A stretch of 64,000 bases of DNA from Ptychodera flava (taxonomy: Eukaryota > Hemichordata > Enteropneusta > Ptychoderidae): contig NC_091941.1 of the NCBI RefSeq assembly GCF_041260155.1, forward strand, positions 23,727,247 to 23,791,246. Direction: 5' to 3'. The position numbers and the translations under genes were made by a program. Each line of letters starts with the position of its first letter. Position 1 is the first letter of the stretch. Positions 39,501 to 50,774 of the stretch are shown here, piece after piece. The notes beneath the pieces are model-generated. The model worked only from the letters and a program-made list of their open reading frames with translations, was not told the DNA's origin and searched no databases.

Positions 39501-42500
39501 ATTGCTAATTAATCCCTATATGCCAAAAAATCAGATCTCTAGCTCTATTCGCTTGCCCAGAATTAGATGTGTACATAATTAATGAGGTAAAGCGTGTGTT
39601 GTCATAAGGTCTCCCATCCTACTAAATACAAAGGACATAGCACTTATGGTTACTTATTTATTGACATAAACATATATTTTAGGTAAAAGGTCATCGAGGT
39701 CACATGACATTTGGTCAAAAAATTTCTCTCCTATAGTTATATCCCTATATACCAAAAATCAGACATCCAGCTCTATCGGCTCGCTCAGAATGAGATATGT
39801 GCATAATTATTGAGGTACAGTATGTGGCGTCATAAGGTGTCCAAACATACCAAACATGAAGGGTGTAGCACTTGTGGTTACCGAGTTATGGAAAAATATG
39901 TATATTTGAGGTCAAAGGTCACCGAGGTCACGTGATATTTTGTCAAAAAAATTGTTTTGCTAAGTTATCCCTATATACCAAAAATCAGACCTCTAGCTCT
40001 ATTGGCTCGCTCAAAATTAGATATGTGCATAATTAATGAGGTACAACATGTGGCGTCATAAGGTGTCCCATCATACCATACATGAAGGGTGTAGCACTTG
40101 TGGTTACTGAGTTATGGACAAATATGTATATTTGAGGTCAAAGGTCACCGAGGTCACGTGACATTTTGTCAAAAAAATTGTATTGCTAAGTTATCCCTAT
40201 ATACCAAAAATCAGACCTCTAGCTCTATTGGCTCGCTCAAAATTAGATATGCACATAATTAATGAGGTACAATATGTGGCGTCATAAGGTGTTCCATCAT
40301 ACCATACATGAAGGCTGTAGCACTTGTGGTTACTGAGTTTTGGACAAATATGTATATTTGAGGTCAAAGGTCACCGAGGTCACGTGACATTTTGTCAAAA
40401 AAATTGTATTGCTAAGTTATCCCTATATACCAAAAATCAGACCTCTAGCTCTATTGGCTCGCTCAAAATTAGATATGTGCATAATTAATGAGGTACAATA
40501 TGTGGTGTCATAAGCTGTCCCATCATACCATATATGAAGTATGGTAGCACTTGTGGTTACTGAGTTATGGACAAATATGTATATTTGAGGTCAAAGGTCA
40601 TTAAGGTCACATGAAATTTTGTCAAAATATCCAAGATATCTGCGTGAACGGATGGACTCAGGGATAGACGAACAGACGGACATGACCCAATCTATAAGCT
40701 CACTGGACTTCATCCTAGGGGACTAAAAATTGTGTCACTGCATCCTTTTTGCAATATGAATACGATGAGAAACTAAATTTTTATTTTTCGTGGCCTTATA
40801 CATGGGAGTCTATGGAGATCTGCCTTATACATGGGAGTCTATGGACGTGTAAACTAAAAATATGCAAATTTCACCACGATTTGCCCAAATTTGGGAAAGG
40901 TCACTCCTATGCACTTCCATACCAAGTTTCAAATCAATCGGACTTGTGGTTTCAGAGCAGGAGATTTTTTGACCAAAAATGGGAGAAAATTACAAAAAAA
41001 TTCATGAAAAATAGCAAGTCCAAGATACTGACCCAAGATGTGCACAATCATTTCATGTCAGCCCAAAGTACTTACATGCTAATTTTTCATGTAATCTGCT
41101 CAGTGGTTATTGAGTTTTTTCAATTTTGACTGTTTTTACATTTTTTCACTTAATTTGCATATTTTGGCAATGACAACTTCATTTGAACAAAATCTCATCT
41201 ACAGCCCATCATCCATATACACACCAAATATCAAGATGAAATGTGCAGCGGTTTTGGAGTTTTTGATGTTGACGGACAGACATACAGACATACAGACACA
41301 CAGACATACAGACATACATACATACAGACAGTTCCCTAGCCTATAAGAATAGCTTCCATTGCCATATATACCCATGGCTATGGGAGCTAAAAAATCTGAA
41401 ACACCCTTTGGAAGAGCGTTGTGACAGCTTGCATTCAAGAAAGTTTGAGTCAGATTTTTGGAAAAATTGAGACAAAACATTGGGAAAACAGATTTTTGAA
41501 AGGTCATGCAAATTACCTGTCACGTGATATAGTTATGAAATAATGGTAACACTGTTGTTACCAAAAAGTTTCCCTATATCTAGGCTTTTGGAAAATATAT
41601 AATTTACGGGGGTTCTGAGCTTCTTAACCACTAAAGAATTGTTTGATTATAAAGGTCGATTTCTTGTCTTGGAACTTTAATCAAGTTGTCATTTAATACA
41701 AAAGCACCAGCTGACAGCATTGGAGGAATCCGGACTCTACATCAGTTGATGTTCTGTTGTGCACTCAGAACAAAGTTTTTATTCTGATGCATGCGCGTGG
41801 TTTTGACACTTTGAACTCTGACCTCCTGGTGACCTACATACAATATTTGAAGAATAATTTTTTTTGCGAGAGTATCATCACTATTGGTATCATAAGCACC
41901 ATCCCTTAGGCAGGCAACAAATCATGATCATGACCGAGCTATCATTTGTTAGTAATTCTATTACAACAAACAAAAACCTTTTGTGTTCAAACTTACAGAT
42001 AATATCATAGCTACTCACACTTTAATCACTATTATCTCGTCTAATTCAACTGGAGTTGTGTGCTGACTTGTATATCCGGGGATTGGACACGTATGCATGC
42101 TGTTTTCTAGGCTATCACTGCCAGTGCATGACAATTTGTTGTGTGCAGAAAAGATGTGCATTAAACCCGGTATGTTTGCAACTGTCAAGATCACCTCACA
42201 AGATGCAGAAACAATGTGCACAAAGCTCAGGTACCTCCTCAGCGGTCAAGATCACCTCCTCAAGAGAGGGCAAGAGTCTCCCAAATCATGATTTATCACC
42301 TTGAATGTGCCATGTGACTAAATCTAAGCCAATCATGATAATCGAATGATACGACTGTGAGGTATAACAATATGCTGTGGTTTACACACCCCTAACCCTC
42401 CACTTTCACAGGGTTCACAAGGGGAAAGGACACTGAGAAAAAGGGTATATGAATATAGAATATAATTTTGCAAATTATTGATTACAGAATTATTCCATGC

Positions 42501-45500
42501 GGCAATCAACAAATACCACTTTCTCTATGATTGTAAGTTTTGCACAAACAGTGTAGTTATGTTTAGTTCAGAGATGTCATGATGGTTTCCGAAATCATAA
42601 GATCTGCTATGCATAAAACTGGTCACATTGCACATCATACTATATGGCAATTTCTAGATTTCCAGGATTTGGCAAGAGATGTCAGCGATGTCATGTTGAT
42701 GCAGAGTTTTTTTCCTTATGCGGATTTGAGGTGGGAAATGCAATAGTAATAGGCGGTTTTTATCTTTGTTGCGTTGTAACCAGCTGCACAGACTCCTCTA
42801 CAAAGCAAATACAGCGTATAATTAGGTGATGTAGTGAACTTATGCTTTAACCGCTCAGCGATGTCGTCAATATACCCCAGCAAAATAGCTCAAGGGTTCT
42901 GCAAATACGCCGGGGCGATCGCCTGAATGAACTTTAATTTGCCGAAGTGTGAACATGGAGCAAAAGGTGCAAAACACCTTGAAATCTGTTGTAAGCGAGG
43001 CAAAGTCATTAAAATATCATGCCTTTTACTGAACAAATTTATTTTGTCAAATTACTGTGGATGATTTATGAGACTGTGCAGGCAAAAATGGAAGAGCGGT
43101 CAACATTTTACAATGATGTGAATCCAAGGTAAAAATGAACAGAGCCATAATAAATACTATGCTTCTCTGTCTGTCTCGTCAGGGAGTTGAAAATATTCCA
43201 AGAATACTACTGCAATGCATGCACCGTACCATCAACCCTGCTAAATCTGTGGATTTTTCTTGAATCTAGATTGAAACTGGGATTATAATTAAACATGAAA
43301 ACAGGCAGATGTGATAGACATGTAACTCACGCAAGGTCGGAACACAGCAAGGTATCCTACGGAAACAGTGAGAGAAGGCAAGCAGAGATCCCTGTGTGTT
43401 TCTTGCCTCGGTTTTGAAGGACCTTGTCAAGTGGTTGAATTACGGTAAGGCTTCATAAACTCATCACGTACGTCAAGGAGTTCAGATCAATAAGAGCTGT
43501 ATCAAACTGATGATCCTTGCCTCAAATGAAGCTAATAAGCTTCTCTCAAAGCAAGACACGGACCTTCAGAATGATTCCTTGTCTCGCTTGTGCCGAGGTT
43601 AAGTAACTGCGATCTTGCTCCTTATCGTACCATAAACCTTTCATCTTAATTTCCCTGTACGCTGGTTTAATAACTCTCAAGACAGAAAACGACAGGGATC
43701 AACGAAGCCTGAGCAGTCATAAAGTTAACATATATTGTGCTGTGATGACTTCTTTCTTGGAGATAGATTATGTAGTTTCCTATTCAATAATGAATTCATA
43801 ACAGCGATATCACACTATCTTCACAATTTTACACTAAAAAAATCTTCTATACCCTTTATGGTTTTAAACTTGAGCAATTCTGTGGCCATTTGTAATTTCA
43901 AGGGAGTGAATTTTACTATCCTTGGAGTAAAAAAACACATAGAGTAAACAGGGAAAGAGATACCAGCACATTGCGATAAAAACCACTCAATTACTGAACA
44001 CCTTTCATAAGTTTTTCATCGCCCTGTCGCATTACAGCCCTCCTATTCTAGTATTTGCTATACCAGTATATCTGAGCTAATGATCAAATCACATTACAGT
44101 GATCTCCCACAGAGAAGTGCCAAATCACTGGTTCATCTGTCTGGACCTGTCTCCGTCAACACACAAGAATAGCTATTCTCTACCCTTGATTAGGCAGAGA
44201 AAGGGGGGAGGGGGGTTGTAAAATCAACAGGTGGGGGCCTTTAAATCCCTAATGTTTAGTGTCGTGCAAGTTACTGGGCTTTGCTGTCAGTCTGCCAAGT
44301 CTGTGAGGACAGATGCCGTGATCAACAAACAGTGATAAACAGACAGTGATAAATGGATAGTGATAAACGGAAACGTTTACGAGGCACTTAGGGATGAAAT
44401 GGACACTCAGCAGTGACTGGAAAACAGCTATTTGTCTTCTTTTCCATCACAAACACTATACGCCATGTCTTATTCTATTTAATTATTTACTATTTATTCA
44501 CTGTATTTTAGAGAATTTATGAACAAGTGTGGATTTTTCTGAGCTATCATACTTGTAATACGCATCCTATCTACAAAACACTTGATTTATAACTCAACTC
44601 AAAATTAGGTGAACACTGTAGGGGGAGAGCCAATATAAAACTTCATGTGCAGTTTTGGCCATCTTCTGCACTACCAAATGGATTCTCAGAAACTTGGATA
44701 ACAATTTGACCGACAAAAGACAACTTCTGAGCTTCAGCATCTTCAAGTCGATCATACCTCTTTGTCAAAGATTTGACACGTGTCAAGACACTGAGTTGTC
44801 AAGCTACTACCACCATTGATACACCTGTGTCTGTCTAGACACCATTGATACACCATTGATACACCATTGATACACCACTGATACACCTTTGATACACCTA
44901 TGTCTGCCTAGACATTCTGATTCTCAATGCTCATCGCAGCCCAGCAGCCAATCCTCATTTGGGATGATCAACAACTGACTCAAAGGAAACACGTCATCTG
45001 ATTCATTCACCATCTCATCCCCCCCCCCTCCCCCCCCCCCCCCCCCTACTGCCGAAACTTCACAGCTCCTGCGAGTCCCAACACACTTGTCAGGGTGACT
45101 TGAACAGTAATTTTGAGAAAACAACGACAGGTACTCACTTTAGAAAAATATTACTAATTTGTTTTCTGATGAAGGCCCTGAGCCCCAAGAACTTGCCATA
45201 GATTCGGTGTAAGATAGTCTTCAAGAAGTCTCTCTCACGTGGGTCTTCACTGTCAAACAGTTCCAACAGCTGTGTCAGGATAAAAGAAAGTCACTCAGGA
45301 ATTAATACAAACAAAAATGTTTAATTCAAAGCTCGACTCGACACAAGACGCAGGGAAAAAGCTAATTCCCCATGCACAGTTTTGTCATCCTCTGCACAAA
45401 AATGGATGACATATCGGAAACAGTAAAACACAGAAATTTCCAAAGATGCTGGATCATGGATAAACAACATTAATTCATGGTGTTTTTAAAAAATAATAGG

Positions 45501-48500
45501 TTATATTTCATGATTTGTCAAAGCATGAATTCCTAGAGTGTCTGGAATTGTCTAACTTTCACTTCGATGGACGGTACAAATAAGTTGATACTATCATTGT
45601 ATCATGTGCAAAGGACATGCCTAGAATGAAAACCTGAAATTTGCCTCCTAAATATAGCATCACATCAAAGACGGACTCAAGAGATACCTAAACATGAAAC
45701 ACAAATCCCACAGCAATATAAAGGTCACCTTTCACATTTCAAACACAAAACCACTTGACCTTGGCCAATCAATGTTCATGATAACATACAGGGGGATAAA
45801 TAGATGCACACAGAAGGACAGTTGGGTCACACATACATATAATTATTTGGGCCCCAGTTAAATACGATACTCTTCTGCATTGCCGCATCTTTTGTATACA
45901 AGCTGCCATCTAGATTAGTCAACCTGAGACCGACACACTGTTCTGACGGTGTCTTTGAAATCAGAATAAAATATTCATTGAATGGGCCAAACGTTTTGCT
46001 GGTTATCGCAGACAAATCAAACTTTGCACGTTGAAAGTTACTTCCTTGTGTCCAGATAGCGAGTGAAATAAGGCTCTCGCTGGCTTTCATGTATCCATGG
46101 CGACCCTTGAAACCATGGTAACATACAGAATTACAGCATTTAGCAATGAGATGCTGGGGAGAGTTTCTTTGGAAACATCATCGACCGGCAGGGCAGCCAC
46201 AACATACTGTGTCTCAAAACAAAACATTTGGGCATTTAGTTGCAGCTTGCTGGGTCTCAAAAGTAACCATTTTAAAATCAATAAATCTGCATTTAAGGCC
46301 TGAGGGGGGTTCTTTTCCTCGAAGTAGCTGGACTCTGCAGTCAAGAGTACTTCTTTGACATTTAAACGGCGCCACGGGACTGTACTGCTTTGCGGTTGTT
46401 TTTACAAATGAAATATTCCCCTACAGTCATGGAACTGATAGCAATTCAATGGCTATAGGGCACAATTGCTGTATCTCTTATGATCGTTCTCATTATTTTT
46501 GTTCTATAAAACAAATACATTTTCTCAATTTTCTCTACAGAGGATGTTGAAAGAAAGAGCATTAGCCTTGCAAAAGACAATGCATTGTGTTGTTTTACAG
46601 GTGAATTCTGATCTGGACTAAAATTTAGCAGTCATCAAGAACACTAGGCATTACACTGATAGAGGCTGTGTTGGTAGTTCAACACTGAGCAATTCAACAC
46701 AAATTTTGGGAGTATGACAAAAAACTGTCTTATAAACAGAAAACAAATTATTGAATTCCCATTATAACCAGATATGAACTGAAAATGCTCACGTGTTTCA
46801 TTATATATTGCAGTTGTGTAAAATTGAACCTTTGCCACATGTTTACAACTTCATTGAAAATATTATGATCAACATAATGAACAATAATCACTGCCGATTA
46901 GTTCATGAAGTATACAAATATGTAATAAGCTGAAATAAAAATATTAAAGTTCTTTGACTGCTGTCATTGTATCTCCACTTTATATAGCAAGTGTAATTAC
47001 CATTGGCCAAGTACTTCAAGCCATATATGCCGAGCTGTGAAAGCTCATTAGACATGCAAATTATAAATGAGCTGACATGAAAATGTGAAATGACTTTTGA
47101 TATTGTTTTAACCTGGTATAATCATCAATGTACATAGCATGTTTTGCCAACTTTGATCAAGTAAATCCCAGTATATATCCCTAATAAGCAAAGTTCATTA
47201 AATATGTAAATTAGGAATTGGCTTAAGTAAAAATGCTTAATGATTTTCAATAATGTTGTATCATGGTATATGCAATAAAAGTAGCAAGTTTTGTCAACTT
47301 TGGTCAAGTCGATTCAGATATATATCCCTAATTAGGAAAGTTCATTAAATATGCAAATTAGGAATTGGCTGAAGAGAAAATGCTTAATGACTGTCTTTAA
47401 TGTACATAGCAAGTTTCATCAAGTCAATACAGATAAATATCCCAAATTATGAAAATTCATTTAATATGCAAATTAGGAATTGGCTGAAGTAAAAATATGT
47501 CTTTTGACTTTCAATAATGTTATATCACAGTATCTTTGATGTATATAGCAAGTTTCAACAACTACAATCAAGTTAATTCAGATATATATCCCTAATTAGG
47601 AAAATTCATTAAATATGCAAATTCTGAATAGGCTGAAGTAAAACTGTTAAATGACTTTCAATAATGTTGTATCATAGTGTCTTTAATGTATATAGCAAGT
47701 TTCATAAATTTTGGTCCAGTCAATTCAGATATACACCCCTAATTAGCAAAGTTCATCAAATATGTAAATTAGGAATTAACTGAAGTAAAAATGGTTTATG
47801 ATTTTCAATAATGTTGTATTATAATATCTCCAATACATGTAGCAAGTTTTGTCAACTTTGGTCAAGTCAATTCAGATATATATCCCTAATTAGCAAAGTT
47901 CATTAAATATGCAAATTAGGAAATGTCTGAAGAGAAAATGCTAAATGACTTTCAATAATATTGTATCATAGTATCTTCAATACATGTATCATAGTATCTT
48001 CAATACATGTAGCAAGTTTGGTCAATTTTGATCATGTCAAATCAGATATGTATCCCTAATTAGGAAAGTTCATTAAATATGCAAATTAGGAATTACCTGA
48101 AGAGAAAATGCTAAATGACTTTCAATAATATTGTATCATAGTATCTTCAATACATGTAGCAAGTTTGGTCAATTTTGATCGTGTCAAATCAGATATATAT
48201 CCCTAATTAGGAAAGTTCATTAAATATGCAAATTAGCAACTATCTTTCACGTCACCCCTTAATGGTTCCCACTGCTGATATATCTTGGTGTGATCAACAT
48301 TTGTAGCAAATCTCATCAAATTGTGTGCAGTTGTTTTAATGTATATCTGTTTTCTCTAAAATCATTAATTATGCAAATTAACAAAAAGTATGCAAGCCAC
48401 GCCCACCAAAACCTTTTCAGTTCTAGCCATTTGAATTCTGAAGATGTCTACCAAATTTGACTGAAATACGTTCAGCCGTTTTTGAGATAATGGGGATACA

Positions 48501-50774
48501 GACACACGGACACACACACAGACACACACACACACACACACACACAGACAGACATGGCTAAACCATATGCTCACGTGTGTGAACACGTGAGCAAAAAAAT
48601 TATAGCAGACAGAGTTTTGAATACTTTGCGTGCTTTGGAGGTAGCGGTATCCCATGATTTGGTGACTTTGCAAAAAAAATAGTTTATATCCCTTGGGTGA
48701 AAGTACAGATTAAGGCAAGAACCACAATTTGAACATAGTGGGAAATCAAACTAAATTTACTAAGGAAAATGGTTGCCTCTGTTGATAAATAAATGGAAAG
48801 AAAAACCATATCTTTTGTACCAGAGGCAGAATTGGAGGTATTGACAAAGGATAATTCTACACTTGCACTTGCCCTGGAAATGGAACAAAGTGATGAAGGA
48901 AGCCAGCAAAATGACAAGGAGATGATATGCCCACACTCACCTGAAGTACAAATTTCTGGTCAATGTACTTTTTTGCTATGCTAGGTTGGAATTCAGGTGA
49001 TTCCAAGAACCGAAGGAAAAATTCATACACAATCTGCAAAATTCAATAGGGAAAGAGACAAAAAGAAATACATATTTGTTATTCAAATTCGGTAGCTTGT
49101 GGGTATTATGCCTGAGCCAATACTAAAATTCTTTGTCCTCCCCAATATGGATACTTTGGTCTGTACAAAGTATTTTCTAATGGCTCAATTGAATGACGAG
49201 GGAAAAAGGGAGAGAAAGCGTGAAATTTTGCGGATGACTTACTCCAGGTAGAAAGTCACATTTTATCTCAACAACAGAAGACACGCCACGTGTATTGCCA
49301 TATTTATTACATATAAAGTCCTGGTGATGGATATGAAAAATTCAGTCAAAAATTACACGCGGCATATGAAACCTGATACTCAGCTAAAATTAAAGGCTGA
49401 CATTTTCTGAAATCCCTGTGAGCTTAATCCTTTCTTAAATTACATGCACCGGGATCATATGTTGTGATATCTTTACTGACACCCAGAGGCTGTGTTTCTG
49501 AAAGGAGACATAGCTTGACATTCAGACATACAAGGATTTGCTTTTCTTGCCCCAAAGAGATAGCGATCGACACCGTCCCACTGGTTATACGTGATATACT
49601 TGACAATTCTTTCCAAAGCGCATGTATTAAAATCCATATTAAGTCTTCCTTAACGAAAAATGCAAGTTATCACGGAGACAAGGCCTTCTAATATATAACT
49701 CTAGAGAAAAGTCTGGATTTTGCTATCTCCTCAGTTTAGTTCATGAGGAGCACAGACAAAGAATACTTGAAAGCAGTGTGTCACATACACTGGTGATGGC
49801 TTTATATAGAGTATCATCAGGCGATACTCTTCACCATGGCTATTTATAAACCTTTGCATGCAGGTTGCATAGTAACAATAATGAATGTTTTTCTCCTGAG
49901 GTTTTGTGATAAAATGCAATTGCCTCCAATTTTTTTATTGATATTTTTTAATTATCGATTGCGGTGTAATAAAATGGTATGCATGTGGTGTAACCTCTAT
50001 TTGCATTTATTTATTATTTATCTATTCATTAATTTTTCATTCATTTATTTAAATCCAAAACTTTGTTCATTCATTTATTCATTTATTTATTTATCATTTA
50101 TTTATTTATAATTTTTCATTCATTTATTTAAATCCACAACAATATTGATGTTCAAGGAATATTTCACAGTCACTGGCTGTAACAAATACAAAGCATGAAA
50201 TTATAATTTTGTTTCACTTCTGGAACAATGGATGGAGTATTGATGAATGCTTCGCAGCTACTGCAAATGCTGAGGGACTCTAAACAAATGCAGGGAGTCT
50301 CAGGTAGAGGGTATTATTTCTGTAAGGTTATGAGAGAAATATCAAACATGACATGAAGGTGCCTGGTTTATAGCAGAGATCAAAGCACTGTAGCCTGTGA
50401 GGTAATTGTTTTGTGTAAGCAACGCTGCAATTTATCAGGGGATTGCTTTCGACAGGTGTCAGCAGTTTGTCATATCAGAATTTTGAAAAAGGAGAGTAAA
50501 TACATATCATGTAGCATAACATGTGCAAGGTCATGATACGTCAAAACGCCCCTTCCCTTCAAGTTTTCAGCGTTACAGTTTGGCCCAAACTAATCATTTT
50601 CAATGAGTTTGGACCACTTTGCAGGGAAATTGCAATATACAGATTAAATACTGACGCCAATTTCAGGCTTACCTGTAAATGTGGCCATGAAGCTTCTAAC
50701 GTAGGGTCATCTTCCTCAGGGTCAAAGTCGGGGTTATCACTTGGGGGCAGTGTCCGAAATATATTACAAGCAAT
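27491..50774 (-). CDS. PPP2R5E: PP2A regulatory subunit B56 (alpha/beta/epsilon class), 11 exons, N-terminus outside window
   Basis: B56 subunits bind the PP2A A/C core and recruit LxxIxE-motif substrates. Exons (minus strand): 50774-50673, 49033-48941, 45269-45139, 37085-37026, 36642-36534, 32512-32459, 31731-31681, 30178-30059, 29222-29095, 28696-28595 and 27596-27491. All are GT-AG, the phases close throughout, and they give 351 residues plus TGA. The HEAT-repeat core is nearly vertebrate-like: [63 protein letters not shown]. The tail [18 protein letters not shown] is closest to human B56-epsilon and lacks the long gamma/delta tail. Human epsilon has 467 aa, so about 116 are missing; the intron after 50774 exceeds 13 kb. 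Placement within the alpha/beta/epsilon group, and so the symbol, is an inference. Confidence 0.93.
27809..28201. mobile_element. TTAA-flanked foldback MITE in the last PPP2R5 intron
   Basis: Arms of about 175 bp meet around a loop of about 40 bp. The ends read TTAAAGGGGAAGGTTACCCA and its inverse. The inner arm CACTGACACTT/AAGTGTCAGTGCAGTCCTA is also well paired. No coding. It shares its terminal TTAAAGGGGAAG with the larger foldback at 58071-58677. Confidence 0.9.
28595..28696 (-). CDS. PPP2R5E: PPP2R5 exon [17 protein letters not shown]
   Basis: 102 nt, acceptor TTTGCAG and donor GTGAGT. Ends [14 protein letters not shown] plus two bases of a Lys codon. Confidence 0.97.
29095..29222 (-). 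CDS. PPP2R5E: PPP2R5 exon [18 protein letters not shown]
   Basis: 128 nt, acceptor TGTGCAG and donor GTAAGT. Ends RISKEHWN plus two bases of a split Gln. Confidence 0.97.
29410..29970 (+). repeat. Irregular array of about 23-bp GTCATATTGCC-like units
   Basis: Degenerate units such as GTCATATTGCCTAATTCTGT, GGTCATATCGCCTATTCAGT, TAACGCCTTGCACTTCAGT and GTCATATTGCCCTATACC recur at roughly 20-30 bp spacing. The array is split by the MITE at 29668-29890. Confidence 0.55.
29668..29890. mobile_element. piggyBac-like MITE, about 220 bp
   Basis: TTAA flanks both ends. The left end is TTAACCCTTTAAGAGC and the reverse complement of the right end is TTAACCTTTTGAGCAC. TTAA target sites and CCCTTT-type termini are the known piggyBac pattern. 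There is no coding capacity. Confidence 0.65.
30059..30178 (-). CDS. PPP2R5E: PPP2R5 exon [16 protein letters not shown]
   Basis: 120 nt, phase 0, acceptor CTCCGCAG and donor GTAAGA. Ends [15 protein letters not shown], a nearly invariant B56 stretch. Confidence 0.97.
31681..31731 (-). CDS. PPP2R5E: PPP2R5 exon [17 protein letters not shown]
   Basis: 51 nt, phase 0, acceptor TTTCCAG and donor GTAAGT. Matches the human LLKYWPKTHSPKE segment. Confidence 0.95.
32224..32305 (+). repeat. 37-bp tandem duplication
   Basis: Two copies of a unit containing GAAAGCACTTGGACCCCTTA, plus the start of a third. Near-identical, hence recent. Confidence 0.9.
32459..32512 (-). CDS. PPP2R5E: PPP2R5 exon [18 protein letters not shown]
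   Basis: 54 nt, phase 0, acceptor TTCAACAG and donor GTAAGT. Element A1 starts about 20 bp upstream of the acceptor. Confidence 0.96.
32534..33957 (+). mobile_element. Pearl/HINE-like element A1
   Basis: The 5' end is AACAAGT...ACTTGTT enclosing a CATCGTTGATG hairpin and AGTCCCCAC (32556-32564). Then come eight monomers of 150 bp, each with GGCCATATTGGATC-like sequence (GCCATATTG starts at 32683, 32837, 32987, 33137, 33287, 33436, 33586, 33736). A final TACCAA-type unit, GAGATATCTGCGTGAACGG and an (ACGG/ACGC)n tract follow. The terminal hairpin is 33924-33952 with GTGGGGACT at 33944-33952, then AAAAA. No coding. It is antisense to PPP2R5. Confidence 0.85.
36430..36520. repeat. (CA)n and CAGACA microsatellite
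   Basis: Interrupted CA repeats with CAGACACA units, directly downstream of a PPP2R5 donor site. Confidence 0.95.
36534..36642 (-). CDS. PPP2R5E: PPP2R5 exon [14 protein letters not shown]
   Basis: 109 nt, acceptor TTTCAG and donor GTGAGC. Encodes the second half of the substrate groove ([10 protein letters not shown]) and the [16 protein letters not shown] helix. A (CA)n tract begins just after the donor on this strand. Confidence 0.97.
37026..37085 (-). CDS. PPP2R5E: PPP2R5 exon [19 protein letters not shown]
   Basis: 60 nt, acceptor CTTCAG and donor GTAAGT-like; split codons at both ends. The preceding intron is 8.05 kb and holds the nested elements at 38.1-41.7 kb. Confidence 0.96.
38767..40729 (+). 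mobile_element. Pearl/HINE-like element B1
   Basis: 5' end AACAAGT...AGTCCCCAC (38789-38797)...ACTTG, as in family A. The core is 226-228-bp monomers containing AGGTCAAAGGTCA (exact copies start at 39110, 39453, 39909, 40135, 40361 and 40588; a variant is at 39681). GATATCTGCGTGAACGG, a degenerate GACGGAC tract, a weak terminal hairpin and GGGGACT (40718-40724) plus AAAAA follow. Antisense to PPP2R5. Confidence 0.85.
38843..39528 (+). repeat. 343-bp tandem duplication inside B1
   Basis: AAGTATCACTGGAGTGTATA recurs at a 343-bp offset with only a few differences through the whole unit, much closer than the 226-bp monomers are to each other. This is a recent duplication. Confidence 0.9.
44820..44900 (+). 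repeat. ACACCATTGAT minisatellite
   Basis: About six 12-bp units (ACACCATTGAT, with ACTGAT and TTTGAT variants), flanked by two copies of GTCTGYCTAGACA. Confidence 0.9.
45020..45046. repeat. Poly-C tract
   Basis: C-runs interrupted by CT, about 90 bp from a PPP2R5 exon donor; G-rich on the transcribed strand. Confidence 0.95.
45139..45269 (-). CDS. PPP2R5E: PPP2R5 exon with LxxIxE-groove residues
   Basis: Encodes [15 protein letters not shown], then [20 protein letters not shown]. The His-Arg-x-Tyr and following Arg match the human B56-gamma residues (H187, R188, Y190, R197) known to contact LxxIxE peptides. Ends with two bases of a split codon. Confidence 0.97.
45827..46360 (-). other. Two overlapping minus-strand frames in a PPP2R5 intron, unassigned
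   Basis: Frames 46344-46087 and 46090-45827 overlap by a few bases at ATGGATACATGAAAGCC. Text such as [25 protein letters not shown] and [20 protein letters not shown] is not low-complexity, but no family is recognised. It could be a transposon remnant or chance. Confidence 0.15.
46786..48600 (+). mobile_element. Pearl/HINE-like element C
   Basis: TGCTCACGTGT (46786-46796) near the left edge is the exact inverse of ACACGTGAGCA at 48583-48593. The core is about nine monomers of roughly 148 bp with CCTAATTAGGAAAGTTCATT and ATATGCAAATTAGG; one is shortened to about 116 bp and one carries a 24-bp duplication. A last unit TACCAAATTTGACTGAAATA (48449), a (CA)n/CAGACA tract and a perfect hairpin follow (10-bp arms 48569-48578 and 48583-48592, loop GTGA), then seven As. 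Antisense to PPP2R5. Confidence 0.85.
48941..49033 (-). CDS. PPP2R5E: PPP2R5 exon with [14 protein letters not shown]
   Basis: 31 codons, phase 0, acceptor TTTGCAG and donor GTGAGT. Ends [11 protein letters not shown]. It lies 344 bp from the 3' end of element C. Confidence 0.97.
50673..50774 (-). CDS. PPP2R5E: PPP2R5 exon, first seen
   Basis: Acceptor CACGCAG, donor GTAAGC; 34 codons, phase 0. Encodes [20 protein letters not shown] and the conserved LEASWPHLQ. Confidence 0.96.

Larger units (their letters stand above)
38566..41393 (+). mobile_element. Pearl/HINE-like element D, interrupted by element B1
   Basis: The 5' motif AGCTCCCAT (38566-38574) is mirrored by ATGGGAGCT at the 3' end (41380-41388). 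The 3' part has two TACCAA/CACCAA phrases (40920 and 41222), a GACGGACAGACATACAGAC tract (about 41272-41330), a terminal hairpin 41351-41388 and an A-run. The A-run runs straight into the outer TIR arm. B1 occupies 38767-40729. Confidence 0.65.
38147..41680. mobile_element. Outer TIR element with about 290-bp imperfect inverted ends
   Basis: The left arm (about 38147-38440) and right arm (about 41389-41680) share GTTCCAAGA, CCCCCGTAAATTATATATTT, CCTAGATATAGGG, TCACGTGACAGGTAAT, CCTTTCAAAAATC and GCAAGCTGTCA in inverted order, with scattered mismatches. Everything between is other elements, so the original interior may have been a short loop like the other foldbacks here. It lies in the 8-kb PPP2R5 intron. 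Confidence 0.85.

Noticed and set aside
48793..48984. Plus-strand frame with acidic, peptide-like text ([14 protein letters not shown])
   Set aside because: It overlaps the PPP2R5 exon at 48941-49033 in antisense and shows no family or splice context.
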